A stretch of DNA of 40,412 nucleotides from Pseudomonadota bacterium (GTDB lineage Bacteria; Pseudomonadota; Gammaproteobacteria; Acidiferrobacterales; Acidiferrobacteraceae). Shown here piece after piece: positions 1-7,439 of the stretch. Each line of letters begins with the position of its first letter. The first letter of the stretch is position 1. Position numbers and translations under genes: made by a program. The stretch covers positions 1-40,412 of the forward strand of contig JAKAXK010000010.1 in NCBI GenBank assembly GCA_021827145.1, given 5' to 3'. Below the pieces are notes generated by a model. That model ran no database searches and was not told the origin of the DNA. It saw only the letters and a list, made by a program, of their open reading frames with translations.

Positions 1-1
1 A

Positions 2-823
2 GGGGTCAAGCCCATCCCTGGGGTCAAGAACATCATCGCCATCGCCTCCGGCAAGGGTGGCGTCGGCAAATCCACTACTGCCGTGAATCTGGCCCTGGCG
101 CTATCGGCGGAGGGCGCGAAGGTCGGCATTCTCGACGCGGACATCTACGGCCCGAGCCAGCCGCGGATGCTCGGTTCGCGCGCCAAGCCCGAGTCCAAGG
201 ACGGGCGGCGCATGGAGCCGGTGCCGAGCTACCATCTGCAGTCGATGTCCATAGGCTATCTGATCGACGAAGAGACCCCCATGATCTGGCGCGGCCCCAT
301 GGTCACTCAGGCCCTGGAGCAGCTCTTGCGCGATACCAACTGGCAGGATCTGGATTACCTCGTGGTCGATCTGCCTCCGGGCACGGGCGACATCCAGTTG
401 ACGCTCGCACAGAAGGTGCCGGTGACCGGCGCCGTGATCGTCACGACCCCTCAGGACATTGCCCTGCTCGATGCCCGCAAGGGCTTGAAGATGTTCGAGA
501 AGGTCGAGATCCCCGTGATTGGGATCGTGGAGAACATGAGCACCCATATCTGCAGCCAGTGCGGTCACGAGGAGCATATCTTCGGGGCGGGCGGCGGGCT
601 CAAAATGGCGGAGCAATATGATGTCGATTTTCTCGGCGCCTTGCCCCTCGATCTGCGCATCTGCGCCGACGCCGACGGCGGCCGCCCCACGGTGGTGGCC
701 GATCCCGAGGGCCGCATTGCGGAGATCTATCGGGAGATCGCGCGGCGTATCGGCGGGCGGCTCGCGCTCATGAAGAAGGATTTCTCGGGGAGCTTCCCGA
801 ATATCGTCATTCAAAACACCTGA
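2..823 (+). CDS. apbC: Mrp/ApbC family Fe-S cluster carrier ATPase (5' truncated)
   Basis: The reading frame is open from base 2, so the true start lies outside the window. The first visible residues lead into the deviant Walker A motif GKGGVGKST of MinD/Mrp-type P-loop NTPases. Further in are the switch segment DLPPGTGD and, near the C-terminal third, a CSQC motif. In Mrp/NBP35 proteins this CxxC pair binds a bridging 4Fe-4S cluster between two subunits, which is then passed to apo-proteins in the cytoplasm. About 273 residues are visible; E. coli Mrp has about 370, so roughly the N-terminal DUF59-like part is missing. dcd follows 46 bases downstream on the same strand, a pairing familiar from other gammaproteobacteria. 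The family is certain; which clients it serves cannot be told from sequence. Confidence 0.95.
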   Translation, partial: GVKPIPGVKNIIAIASGKGGVGKSTTAVNLALALSAEGAKVGILDADIYGPSQPRMLGSRAKPESKDGRRMEPVPSYHLQSMSIGYLIDEETPMIWRGPMVTQALEQLLRDTNWQDLDYLVVDLPPGTGDIQLTLAQKVPVTGAVIVTTPQDIALLDARKGLKMFEKVEIPVIGIVENMSTHICSQCGHEEHIFGAGGGLKMAEQYDVDFLGALPLDLRICADADGGRPTVVADPEGRIAEIYREIARRIGGRLALMKKDFSGSFPNIVIQNT

Positions 824-869
824 CGGCGTCAGGGCCTCTGGGAGGAGACCGGCGCGGTCCGGGCGAGGG

Positions 870-2168
870 ATGAGTATAAAATCCGACAAATGGATCCGGC
901 GCATGGCGCAGGATCATGGGATGATCGAGCCCTTCGAGCCCGGTCAGGTGAAGTCTCGAGGGGACGAGCGCCTCGTATCCTTCGGCACGTCGAGCTACGG
1001 TTACGATATCCGCTGTTCCAACGAGTTCAAGATCTTTACCAACATCAATTCTGTGATCGTCGATCCAAAGAACTTCGACGCCAATAGTTTTGTGGATTTT
1101 CATGGCGACGTATGCATCATACCGCCCAATTCCTTCGCCCTTGCGCGAACGGTCGAATATTTTCGTATCCCACGGAACGTCCTTACGATCTGCCTTGGTA
1201 AGTGCGTGACCGGCGATACGCGCGTCCTCGACGTCGACACAGGCGAGTATCTGCGCATCAGGGATTGGGACCGTGCGCGGCGCACCGCGGCGCTGGCTGC
1301 GGGCGGGATGCGTCAGGCGCGGGTCGCGGCACTGGCCTCCCATGGGGTCAAGCCCGTATGGCGGCTCGTCACGGAAAGCGGCCTGTCGCTCACGGCGACT
1401 GCCAACCATCCCCTGCTCACACCCACAGGCTGGGTGCCGCTTTCGGATCTCGCCGTAGGCGACCGGCTCGCGGCGGCCGTGTCGGCCCCGTTCTTTGGGA
1501 CCAAGCCCTTGATCGCGCCCGAGCGGCTTGGGCGCCTCGTGCGGGCGCAGGCGCGGGCGGGCACACTCGATGTCCTTCCGGACGCGGTCTTTCGCGCCCC
1601 GCGTGCCGATATCGCCCGTTTCGTGGCAGCCGTCATGGGGGATTGCGCGAGCGAGGGCTTGTGTGCCGCGCGCTCCCTGGTCGATGAGGTGCGCCACCTC
1701 GCGACCCGTCTTGGTATGTCCTGCCGGACGGTCGAGGAAGGCCTCGGCGCGCGCCTGCTCGCGCGGGACTCAGCCCTCGCGTATCGCGGTAACGGCACCG
1801 ATGGCGCTTACGCTTGTGGCGCCACCGAGTGGGATCGGGTGGCGAGCCTTCAGGCCGCCGGCCAAGAGCCGGTCTACGACATCGAGGTCCCCGGGTTGCA
1901 CAATTTCCTCGCAAACGGACTGATCGTGCACAACTCCACCTATGCGCGCTGCGGCATCATCGTCAACGTGACGCCCTTCGAGCCGGAGTGGGAGGGTCAT
2001 GTCACGCTCGAGTTCTCAAACACCTCGCCCCTGCCGGCGAAGATCTACGCCAACGAAGGTGTGGCGCAGGTGATCTTTTTCGAGGCCGACGAACCCTGTG
2101 AGACCTCCTATAAGGATCGCGGCGGCAAGTACCAGGGCCAGAAGGGCGTCACCCTGCCCAAGACCTGA
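870..2168 (+). CDS. dcd: dCTP deaminase interrupted in-frame by an intein
   Basis: The precursor has 432 codons. Residues 1-111 and 356-432 join into a 188-residue dCTP deaminase, the usual size of the trimeric dCTP to dUTP enzyme that supplies dUMP for thymidylate. The N-terminal part begins MSIKSDKWIRRMA and ends ICLGK; the C-terminal part starts STYARCGIIVNVTP. This rebuilds the family active site G-K-S-T-x-x-R, with Ser112 and Arg116 of the joined protein matching E. coli Ser111 and Arg115. The glutamate of VTLEF (joined residue 137) is the expected general base. Residues 112-355 are an intein, annotated separately. The unspliced protein should be inactive because the catalytic serine is cut off from GK. 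The start is chosen by homology; GAGGG sits directly against the ATG and a better GGAGGAG lies about 25 bases upstream, so initiation may be weak. Dut, the next enzyme of the route, is encoded at 7.4-7.9 kb. Confidence 0.96.
   Translation: MSIKSDKWIRRMAQDHGMIEPFEPGQVKSRGDERLVSFGTSSYGYDIRCSNEFKIFTNINSVIVDPKNFDANSFVDFHGDVCIIPPNSFALARTVEYFRIPRNVLTICLGKCVTGDTRVLDVDTGEYLRIRDWDRARRTAALAAGGMRQARVAALASHGVKPVWRLVTESGLSLTATANHPLLTPTGWVPLSDLAVGDRLAAAVSAPFFGTKPLIAPERLGRLVRAQARAGTLDVLPDAVFRAPRADIARFVAAVMGDCASEGLCAARSLVDEVRHLATRLGMSCRTVEEGLGARLLARDSALAYRGNGTDGAYACGATEWDRVASLQAAGQEPVYDIEVPGLHNFLANGLIVHNSTYARCGIIVNVTPFEPEWEGHVTLEFSNTSPLPAKIYANEGVAQVIFFEADEPCETSYKDRGGKYQGQKGVTLPKT
1203..1934 (+). other. Intein (244 aa) in Dcd with an eroded homing-endonuclease region
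   Basis: The element is exactly 732 bases and keeps frame. It starts with Cys1 in CVTGDTRV (block A). Block B is LTATANHPLLT, with Thr66 and His69 forming the T-x-x-H motif. Block F is VYDIEVPGLHNFLANG, with Asp226 and His233. Block G ends in His243-Asn244, followed by Ser as the +1 extein residue. These are all the residues needed for class 1 protein splicing. Between blocks B and F lie about 120 residues instead of a full two-motif LAGLIDADG domain. One stretch, ADIARFVAAVMGDCASEG, followed by a helix containing EVRHLATRLGM, resembles a single worn LAGLIDADG half, so the nuclease is probably dead. Base composition does not stand out from the host gene. Boundaries are precise because the flanking extein sequence is so conserved. 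Confidence 0.94.
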
Positions 2169-2549
2169 GCCCTTCAGTCCGGCCCCGGTGGTGCGCGTAG
2201 CGTGAGGCGCGTTGGTCCGACGCCCATGTCGGCGTGAGGGCGCGGGGCGAGCCGCCTACGAAGCCTATCCCGCCGCCCCACCGGGCATGAGTAACCCCAA
2301 ATCGGTGACGCTCGCCGACGGGCCCGTGCGCGCCGACGCAGGTGATACTCTCCGCGGCTGTGATGCGCTGCCATAAAGGCGTGATGAACGGCGAGATCGA
2401 GAGAGGGCAAGGCCATGGCCGTCGTGATGCCCAAGAAGGGCCTGCAAAGCCGGGGACTGAAGGAAGGCATGGACCCGCTAGGCCGTGATCAAGGTCTGGC
2501 GCGTCATTCTTGCGGCCCCGTGCCCTCAGTTGAGATTTTGGAGAGAGTC
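2169..2549. other. Intergenic stretch with no gene recognised
   Basis: This 381-base gap separates dcd from the Tat-exported binding protein. Open frames exist on both strands, but their translations are arginine- and serine-rich without recognisable motifs, and the in-frame upward extension of the binding protein looks non-coding. A small inverted repeat (CCGAC/GTCGG) lies near 2216-2232. No U-tract terminator, riboswitch core or clear sigma-70 promoter was identified. Confidence 0.5.
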
Positions 2550-3467
2550 ATGGGTCTTACGAGACGACAGTTTTTGTGGGGAACGGTGGCCGGACTGTCG
2601 GCGCCTGGGTGGGCCATGGCCCGCGCGCAGGGTGTCTTACAAGTCGCGTACGCCGGTTCCATGGGTGCGCTCATGCATGGCGGAGTGGCGCCTGCAATGG
2701 CGCGTGACTTCGGGCTTCGTATCGAAGGGCGGGCCCAGGGGGCCTTGGGATTGGCCCGCATGATCACGAGCGGCAGCCTACGTCCCGACGTGTTCATTTC
2801 GATCACGCGTGGGCCCATGGATCTCGTGCTGCGCGCGGGCCATGCGCGGGAGGCCTTCGCCGTGGCCAGCACCGAACTCGTCCTTGCCTATAGTCCGCAC
2901 ACGCCGGCGGCGGCCGCGCTGGCCGAGGCTGGCCCCGGCGACCATAAGCCCTGGTGGCGCGTCTTGGAGGAGCGAGGTGTGCGGTTTGGCCGCACGGATC
3001 CCCTGACCGATCCACAGGGCCTCAATGTCCTTTTCATGATGGATTTGGCGGAGCGCTATTACGGCGTGCCCGGGTTCGCCCGGCGTGTCCTGGGCCCGGT
3101 CATCAACGATCGTCAAATCTTCCCGGAGCCCGAGGTCATGGCGCGCCTCCAGGGCGGCCAACTCGACGCCACTTCGGCCTACAAGCCGCAACCGGCAGCC
3201 CTGCGCCTGCCTTATCTGACCCTGCCACCCGCCATCAATCTGGGCGATGCGGCCTATGAGAAGACCTACGAGACCGTGTCCTTGCGCCTAAAGGGTCGCG
3301 TCTATAGACCATCCCCGCTCGTGTTCTACGCGACGGTCTTGAAGGGCAGCACCAACGCGGTGGCAGCCCGCCACTTCATCGCCTGGCTGCGCGCGCCCGC
3401 AGGTCAGGCGGTTCTGCGCCGTTATCACTATGACGGCCCCAAGGGTGCGCCCGCGCTCCACGCTTAG
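2550..3467 (+). CDS. Tat-exported molybdate/tungstate-type ABC solute-binding protein
   Basis: This is a 305-residue periplasmic binding protein of the ModA/WtpA type (PBP type II fold), which would bind an oxyanion such as molybdate or tungstate. The chosen ATG gives an N-terminus with a twin-arginine motif, TRRQFLWG, a hydrophobic stretch and a cleavage-like ARAQG around residues 24-28. GGAGAG lies about 6 bases upstream; the frame is open further upstream, but that part looks non-coding. The mature protein opens with VAYAGSMGAL, the first anion-binding loop of the family, followed by a segment around ITSGSLRPDVFIS matching the 'ADV' region of WtpA/ModA. No permease or ATPase gene is adjacent, so it is an orphan here. 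A Mo/W formate dehydrogenase is encoded 7 kb away, which makes a molybdate or tungstate role plausible. Sulfate or another anion cannot be excluded. Confidence 0.8.
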   Translation: MGLTRRQFLWGTVAGLSAPGWAMARAQGVLQVAYAGSMGALMHGGVAPAMARDFGLRIEGRAQGALGLARMITSGSLRPDVFISITRGPMDLVLRAGHAREAFAVASTELVLAYSPHTPAAAALAEAGPGDHKPWWRVLEERGVRFGRTDPLTDPQGLNVLFMMDLAERYYGVPGFARRVLGPVINDRQIFPEPEVMARLQGGQLDATSAYKPQPAALRLPYLTLPPAINLGDAAYEKTYETVSLRLKGRVYRPSPLVFYATVLKGSTNAVAARHFIAWLRAPAGQAVLRRYHYDGPKGAPALHA

Positions 3468-3492
3468 AGCCGCCTCTGCGGTGGCCTCAGTG

Positions 3493-3510
3493 CGCCCCAT
3501 CGATGGGGCG
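3493..3510. promoter_or_regulatory. Perfect 18-bp palindrome after the binding-protein gene
   Basis: CGCCCCATCGATGGGGCG reads identically on both strands, 25 bases after the stop of the solute-binding gene. As RNA it would give a 7-bp stem with a 4-base loop. No U-run follows, so it is either an imperfect terminator or a protein-binding site. Confidence 0.4.
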
Positions 3511-3574
3511 GCGGGGTGCACAGGCTCGCTCCATGTACATCGCTGTCGGGCGAGGACCAAGGCCGGATAGCCGC

Positions 3575-3588
3575 GAACTCGCGAGTTC
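3575..3588. promoter_or_regulatory. Perfect 14-bp palindrome upstream of formaldehyde dehydrogenase
   Basis: GAACTCGCGAGTTC is a perfect dyad centred about 103 bases before the start codon of the formaldehyde dehydrogenase gene. Its length and position suit a dimeric repressor or activator site. No regulator gene is next to it, so the binding protein is unknown. Confidence 0.4.
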
Positions 3589-3683
3589 CTCGTGGGTCTC
3601 TGAAAGTGGATATCCGGGATGCGCCGCGCAGGTCGCTGGCGCCCCGGGTGTGACGCAAACCAGCCCCGCCAGGAGGATTGCCT

Positions 3684-4889
3684 ATGAAAGCTGTGGTGTA
3701 CGAAGGGGAAAATCGCATGCGTGTGGTCGACGAGAAGGAGCCGGGGTCCACGGGTGCCAGGGACGCGGTGCTCAGGGTCACGACGTCGGCGATCTGCGGA
3801 AGCGATCTCCACATGTACGAGGGGCGCACGGCGCTTCCCGAGGGGCATGTCGTGGGTCATGAGATCATGGGCGTCATCGAGCGCACGGGTGACGCGGTCA
3901 CGAGCATCAAACCGGGCGACCGGGTGGTGCTGCCATTCAATATCGCCTGCGGTTATTGCTACAACTGCCACCGCGGCTTGACGAATATGTGTCTCACCAT
4001 GAATGCCCAGAAGCCGCATGCCGCCTATGGTTATGCGGGCATGGGGCCCTATGGCGGCGGGCAGGCCGAGTACGTTCTGGTGCCGAACGCGGATTTCAAT
4101 TGCCTGAAGCTACCCGGCCGACCGTTCGATTCCTGGGAAGAGGACTTCATCCTGTTGGCCGACGTGTTCCCGACCGGCTTCTACGGGGCGGAGCTTGCCC
4201 AGGTGGCACCCGGCAAAAGCGTAGCGATCTTCGGGGCGGGACCCGTGGGTCTCATGGCGGCGTTGAGTTCCTTGATCAAGGGCGCGGCGGAGGTATATGT
4301 CATCGACTTCGTGCCTGAGCGCCTGGAGAAGGTCAAGGAGCTGGGCGCGACCCCCATCAATGCCCGCGCTGGCGATCCGGTGGAGCAGATCTTCGCCTTG
4401 CGCGCCAAGCTTCCCGGTCTGCGGGGGCGCCTGCGTCCGGGCGAAGACAAGCTCCAGGGTGTCGAGTGCGTGATCGATGCCGTGGGCTACCAGGCGCGGG
4501 ATGATCAGGACTATGCCCGCGAAAAACCGACACAGGTCCTGGACAATATGGTCAAACTGGTCAATCCGGCCGGTCATATCGGCATCGTCGGGGTCTACAT
4601 GGCGCCGGACCCGGGCGGGAAGACGGCTCAGGCCAAGCAAGGAGTCTTCGCCTTGCCCATGGCGGAGTTGTTCGACAAGGCCGTCACAGTCGGCATGGGG
4701 CAGTGCCCTGTGAAACTGTATAACGAGTCCCTGCGCGATCTCATCATCGCCGGACGCGCCAAGCCCAGCAAGATCGTGAGTCACCGGATCGCCATCGACC
4801 AGGCGCCCGAGGCCTACCAGAAATTCGATCAGCGCGTGGAGGGGTACACTAAGGTCTTGATCCAATTTCCGTGGGCGCGCGCGGCCTGA
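3684..4889 (+). CDS. fdhA: Glutathione-independent formaldehyde dehydrogenase (zinc, NAD+)
   Basis: This 401-residue medium-chain zinc dehydrogenase is of the Pseudomonas putida formaldehyde dehydrogenase (dismutase) type, which oxidises formaldehyde to formate with tightly held NAD and no glutathione. The start ATG has AGGAGG 7 bases upstream. Catalytic zinc ligands are visible in ICGSD and VVGHE. The four structural-zinc cysteines sit in CGYCYNC and the cysteine of NMC a few residues on. The Rossmann motif GAGPVGL is followed by an acidic residue in VIDFVPERL. The long insertion around the KLPGLRGRLRPGEDKLQG stretch and the C-terminal IDQAPEAYQKFDQR segment are typical of this subfamily and separate it from ordinary alcohol dehydrogenases. 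It appears monocistronic, with two palindromes upstream. Its product formate is the substrate of the enzyme encoded at 10.4-13.3 kb. Substrate range could include other small aldehydes. Confidence 0.92.
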   Translation: MKAVVYEGENRMRVVDEKEPGSTGARDAVLRVTTSAICGSDLHMYEGRTALPEGHVVGHEIMGVIERTGDAVTSIKPGDRVVLPFNIACGYCYNCHRGLTNMCLTMNAQKPHAAYGYAGMGPYGGGQAEYVLVPNADFNCLKLPGRPFDSWEEDFILLADVFPTGFYGAELAQVAPGKSVAIFGAGPVGLMAALSSLIKGAAEVYVIDFVPERLEKVKELGATPINARAGDPVEQIFALRAKLPGLRGRLRPGEDKLQGVECVIDAVGYQARDDQDYAREKPTQVLDNMVKLVNPAGHIGIVGVYMAPDPGGKTAQAKQGVFALPMAELFDKAVTVGMGQCPVKLYNESLRDLIIAGRAKPSKIVSHRIAIDQAPEAYQKFDQRVEGYTKVLIQFPWARAA

Positions 4890-4900
4890 CGGTGGGGTCC

Positions 4901-5311
4901 CTAGGGCCGTACATAGGCCCAGCCCTGGCGCTCGCGGCGCACAATCTCGGCTACGCCTGACGCGACGTAGTGCACGAAAGGGAGGATCTTCGAGGGCTCG
5001 ACACCGGCCTTGCGGAGGCCGGCCTCGCAGGTCTCGATCGCAACCCCCGATGCATGGAGGACATCCAGATTGGGGGCCACGGGCGAGCCTTTCAGCAGCA
5101 TACGCGATGCGCGGGAGAAGACCACGATCTCAATGTGATTGCCGGCTATGCCGGTCGCCCGCTCGAGGTTGCGGACGTTATGGACGGCCACCTTCCAGGA
5201 AGCGGGGGATCTCGTGCTGATCTGGAAGATCACCCCCGTGTCCGCCGCCCGCGCCGACTGGGAGCTCACCAGGAGGACGGTGATTGCCAACGCCGCTCCC
5301 GCCTTGCGCAT
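4901..5311 (-). CDS. Periplasmic DsrE/DsrF-like protein
   Basis: A 136-residue protein with a signal peptide (positively charged start, hydrophobic stretch, cleavage near SARAAD, residues 20-24) and one DsrE-like alpha/beta domain. HNVRNLE and EIVVFSR match the first helix and second strand of the family. Cys95, in VAIETCEAGL, stands where DsrE-family proteins carry their sulfur-binding or structural cysteine. The C-terminus GVAEIVRRERQGWAYVRP is nearly repeated at the end of the anti-sigma protein at 17915-18634. The gene starts 5 bases after the DUF302 gene and is clearly co-transcribed with it. Known DsrE homologues move sulfane sulfur in the cytoplasm; exported single-domain members are common in sulfur oxidisers, but their substrate is unknown. 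A role in periplasmic sulfur handling is inference. Confidence 0.8.
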   Translation of the reverse strand: MRKAGAALAITVLLVSSQSARAADTGVIFQISTRSPASWKVAVHNVRNLERATGIAGNHIEIVVFSRASRMLLKGSPVAPNLDVLHASGVAIETCEAGLRKAGVEPSKILPFVHYVASGVAEIVRRERQGWAYVRP

Positions 5312-5316
5312 CGCCT

Positions 5317-5823
5317 TTACCAGTTACCCTGGGCGCCGGCCCAAAGGATGGAGTCGAGGTCGTTACGCACCCGCACGGCCTGCGCGCGCATTTTGCCCTT
5401 CATGTGCGCCCCATTGATGATCATGTTGAGGTTCATCATTTCGAGCCAGACGCGGCCGCGCGAGGCCACCATGGTGATACGGCAGGGCAGGTAGGCGGCG
5501 AAGGCGGGATCAGCTTCCACCATCACGTGCGCTATGGGCGGGCTGCAGAACTCATACACGGTCAGGACGCCCGATTTGATGCCCATTAATTTCAGTTGTT
5601 TCGAGAGCGGCAGCTCGCCGACGTATTTCATGTTGACGGTGTTCGCCTCGATCTTCATGGCCTCCACCGCGTCTTTCGGGGAGACCCCTTTCGCGAGCGG
5701 CACTTTGATCACTGTCTTGTCGAGGTCGATGTGGGGCCCCTGGATTGCGTTCAAGGGGTTATGCGCATAGCAGACGCCAGCGGTTCCGAGCGCTAATGCG
5801 GCTCCAGCGAGAAATCGACGCAT
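5317..5823 (-). CDS. Exported DUF302 domain protein
   Basis: The protein has 168 residues from an ATG followed by RRFLAGAALALG and a signal cleavage near VCYAHN (about residue 19). An AGGAG lies about 11 bases before this ATG; longer in-frame starts upstream would bury the signal peptide, so they are not used. The mature part has the DUF302 pattern: an N-terminal KGVSPKDAVEAMK helix, the KLMGIKSGVLTVYEFCSPP core and a later AAYLPCRI strand. The two cysteines could pair or bind a ligand. DUF302 proteins have no settled biochemical role; several occur beside DsrE-type genes, as here. It is first in a two-gene operon with the DsrE protein. Confidence 0.82.
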   Translation of the reverse strand: MRRFLAGAALALGTAGVCYAHNPLNAIQGPHIDLDKTVIKVPLAKGVSPKDAVEAMKIEANTVNMKYVGELPLSKQLKLMGIKSGVLTVYEFCSPPIAHVMVEADPAFAAYLPCRITMVASRGRVWLEMMNLNMIINGAHMKGKMRAQAVRVRNDLDSILWAGAQGNW

Positions 5824-5923
5824 GATGACTGTTCTCCTCATTCTTTGGTTATCGGATCGTGCCACAGCCGTACAGGATGGCGCCAAATCCCCCTGCTGAC
5901 AAGCCCGGACCCTGTCGGATTCA

Positions 5924-5935
5924 CGGAAATTTCCG
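5924..5935. promoter_or_regulatory. 12-bp palindrome upstream of the DUF302-DsrE operon
   Basis: CGGAAATTTCCG is a perfect dyad about 100 bases before the DUF302 start codon, inside a locally AT-rich patch between two convergent-free gene ends. It could be an operator or part of a promoter. The evidence is only symmetry and position. Confidence 0.3.
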
Positions 5936-5961
5936 GGGAATAATTACGTTGGGCCGTGCGT

Positions 5962-7371
5962 CTACCACGTCGCGAGCGCCGGCCGCACACCCCTCATGAG
6001 GTCGCGGAAGCGCGCTTGAATGCGTGCGAGCGCCTCGTGCGTCGTGCCCTCGAATCGGAGCACGAGTATGGGGGTGGTGTTGGAGGCGCGTATGAGCCCG
6101 AAGCCATCTGGAAAATCGACCCGCAGGCCGTCTATCGTTGTGACTCGTGCGTCCGGGAAATGCGCGGCCTGCACCAGGAGATCCACCAGGGCGTGCGGAC
6201 TCTCCGTCGTGACCGGGATCTGGATTTCCGGGGTATTGACGGTGTTGGGAAGCGCGGCGAAGACCGCCGCGGGAGGCACCGGGCTCTTGGCCAGGAGTTC
6301 CAAAAGTCGGGCTCCGGCATACAGCCCGTCATCGAAACCGGTCCAGCGCTCCTTGAAGAATATGTGTCCACTCATCTCACCGGCGAGCAACACATCACCC
6401 TCGCGGATGCGGGCCTTGATGAAAGAGTGCCCGGTCTTCCACATGAGGGGGCGCCCGCCGGCCTCCCGTATCGCCTCGTCCAGGGCGCGTGAGCACTTCA
6501 CGTCGTAGAGGATCTGGCCCTTGGGGTGTCGGGACAGGACGTCGCGAGCAAACAGAATGAGTTGCCGGTCCGGCCAGATGATAGTGCCATCCGGCGCCAC
6601 CACAGCCAGACGGTCCCCGTCTCCGTCGAAGGCAAGCCCGACATCGGCCTCTTCCGCGATGACGCGCTTCTGGAGGTCGCGCAGATTTTCCGGTTGGCTC
6701 GGGTCGGGATGGTGGTTGGGGAAGTGTCCGTCGATGTCGCCGAACAGGGTCGTGATGGAGCAGCCAAGCGCGCCAAAGAGGACCGGGGCCAGCTCTCCGG
6801 TCGCGCCATTGCCGCAGTCGAGCACGACCTTCAAGGGGCGCTTGAGCCGCACGTCGCCTGTGACGCGGTCGAGATAGCTCTGGCGAATGTCGGCGTGGCG
6901 GCTTGTGCCGGCGCCGCTGGCGAGGCGGCCTTCGACCAGACGTTCATAGAGGGCTGTGATCTGTGCGCCGGACAAGGTCTCACCGTCGAGCAGGATCTTC
7001 AAGCCGTTGTACTGGGGTGGGTTGTGACTCCCGGTCAGCATGACGCCCGATCCGGTCTCGAAGGCCAGGGTGGCGAAGTAGAGCAGCGGCGTGGGGACCA
7101 GGCCTATGTCGATGACATCGCAGCCACTTGCGGTGAGTCCCGCGCTTAAGGCCTGAAGCAGCACGGGGCCTGACAGCCTCCCGTCGCGGGCGATGACGAC
7201 CGTGGAGCGTCCGCGGTCACGCGCCTCACTGCCGATGGCCTGGCCGATGGCGCGCACATGCTCGGGCTTCAACTCGACGTCGACGATGCCGCGGATGTCA
7301 TAGGACTTGAAAATGCCGGCTTGTGGCAGATCGGTGCGCTGGAGGCCTGGTGCGGTGGGCGTCGGGGTCAT
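5962..7371 (-). CDS. algC: Phosphomannomutase/phosphoglucomutase
   Basis: A 469-residue alpha-D-phosphohexomutase of the AlgC/ManB type, close to the 463 residues of Pseudomonas AlgC. It interconverts mannose or glucose 6-phosphate and 1-phosphate for GDP-mannose, LPS and exopolysaccharide precursors. The phosphoserine loop TGSHNPPQYNG (Ser115) and the magnesium loop DGDGDR (residues 249-254) are intact. The sugar-specificity loop is GEMSGH, and the C-terminal phosphate-binding RASNTTP is present. The N-terminal FKSYDIRG is typical of the family. It lies last in the order coaBC-dut-algC on the minus strand, the order known from Pseudomonas. An AT-rich patch in the 68 bases before it (7419-7436) may hold its own promoter. 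Confidence 0.95.
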   Translation of the reverse strand: MTPTPTAPGLQRTDLPQAGIFKSYDIRGIVDVELKPEHVRAIGQAIGSEARDRGRSTVVIARDGRLSGPVLLQALSAGLTASGCDVIDIGLVPTPLLYFATLAFETGSGVMLTGSHNPPQYNGLKILLDGETLSGAQITALYERLVEGRLASGAGTSRHADIRQSYLDRVTGDVRLKRPLKVVLDCGNGATGELAPVLFGALGCSITTLFGDIDGHFPNHHPDPSQPENLRDLQKRVIAEEADVGLAFDGDGDRLAVVAPDGTIIWPDRQLILFARDVLSRHPKGQILYDVKCSRALDEAIREAGGRPLMWKTGHSFIKARIREGDVLLAGEMSGHIFFKERWTGFDDGLYAGARLLELLAKSPVPPAAVFAALPNTVNTPEIQIPVTTESPHALVDLLVQAAHFPDARVTTIDGLRVDFPDGFGLIRASNTTPILVLRFEGTTHEALARIQARFRDLMRGVRPALATW

Positions 7372-7439
7372 CGGTCAAGTGTCTCCTGGTGGGCCCGTGG
7401 CCGGGCGCGGTTTATGTATTGTGCTTTATATGTTGCGGT

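Noticed and set aside
101-904. 267-codon open frame on the minus strand opposite apbC
   Set aside because: It mirrors a strongly supported gene; high GC content gives long antisense frames throughout the window, and no motif is present.
2174-2470. 98-codon minus-strand frame in the dcd to binding-protein gap
   Set aside because: Arginine- and proline-rich translation without motifs, no ribosome-binding site and no conserved neighbour arrangement.
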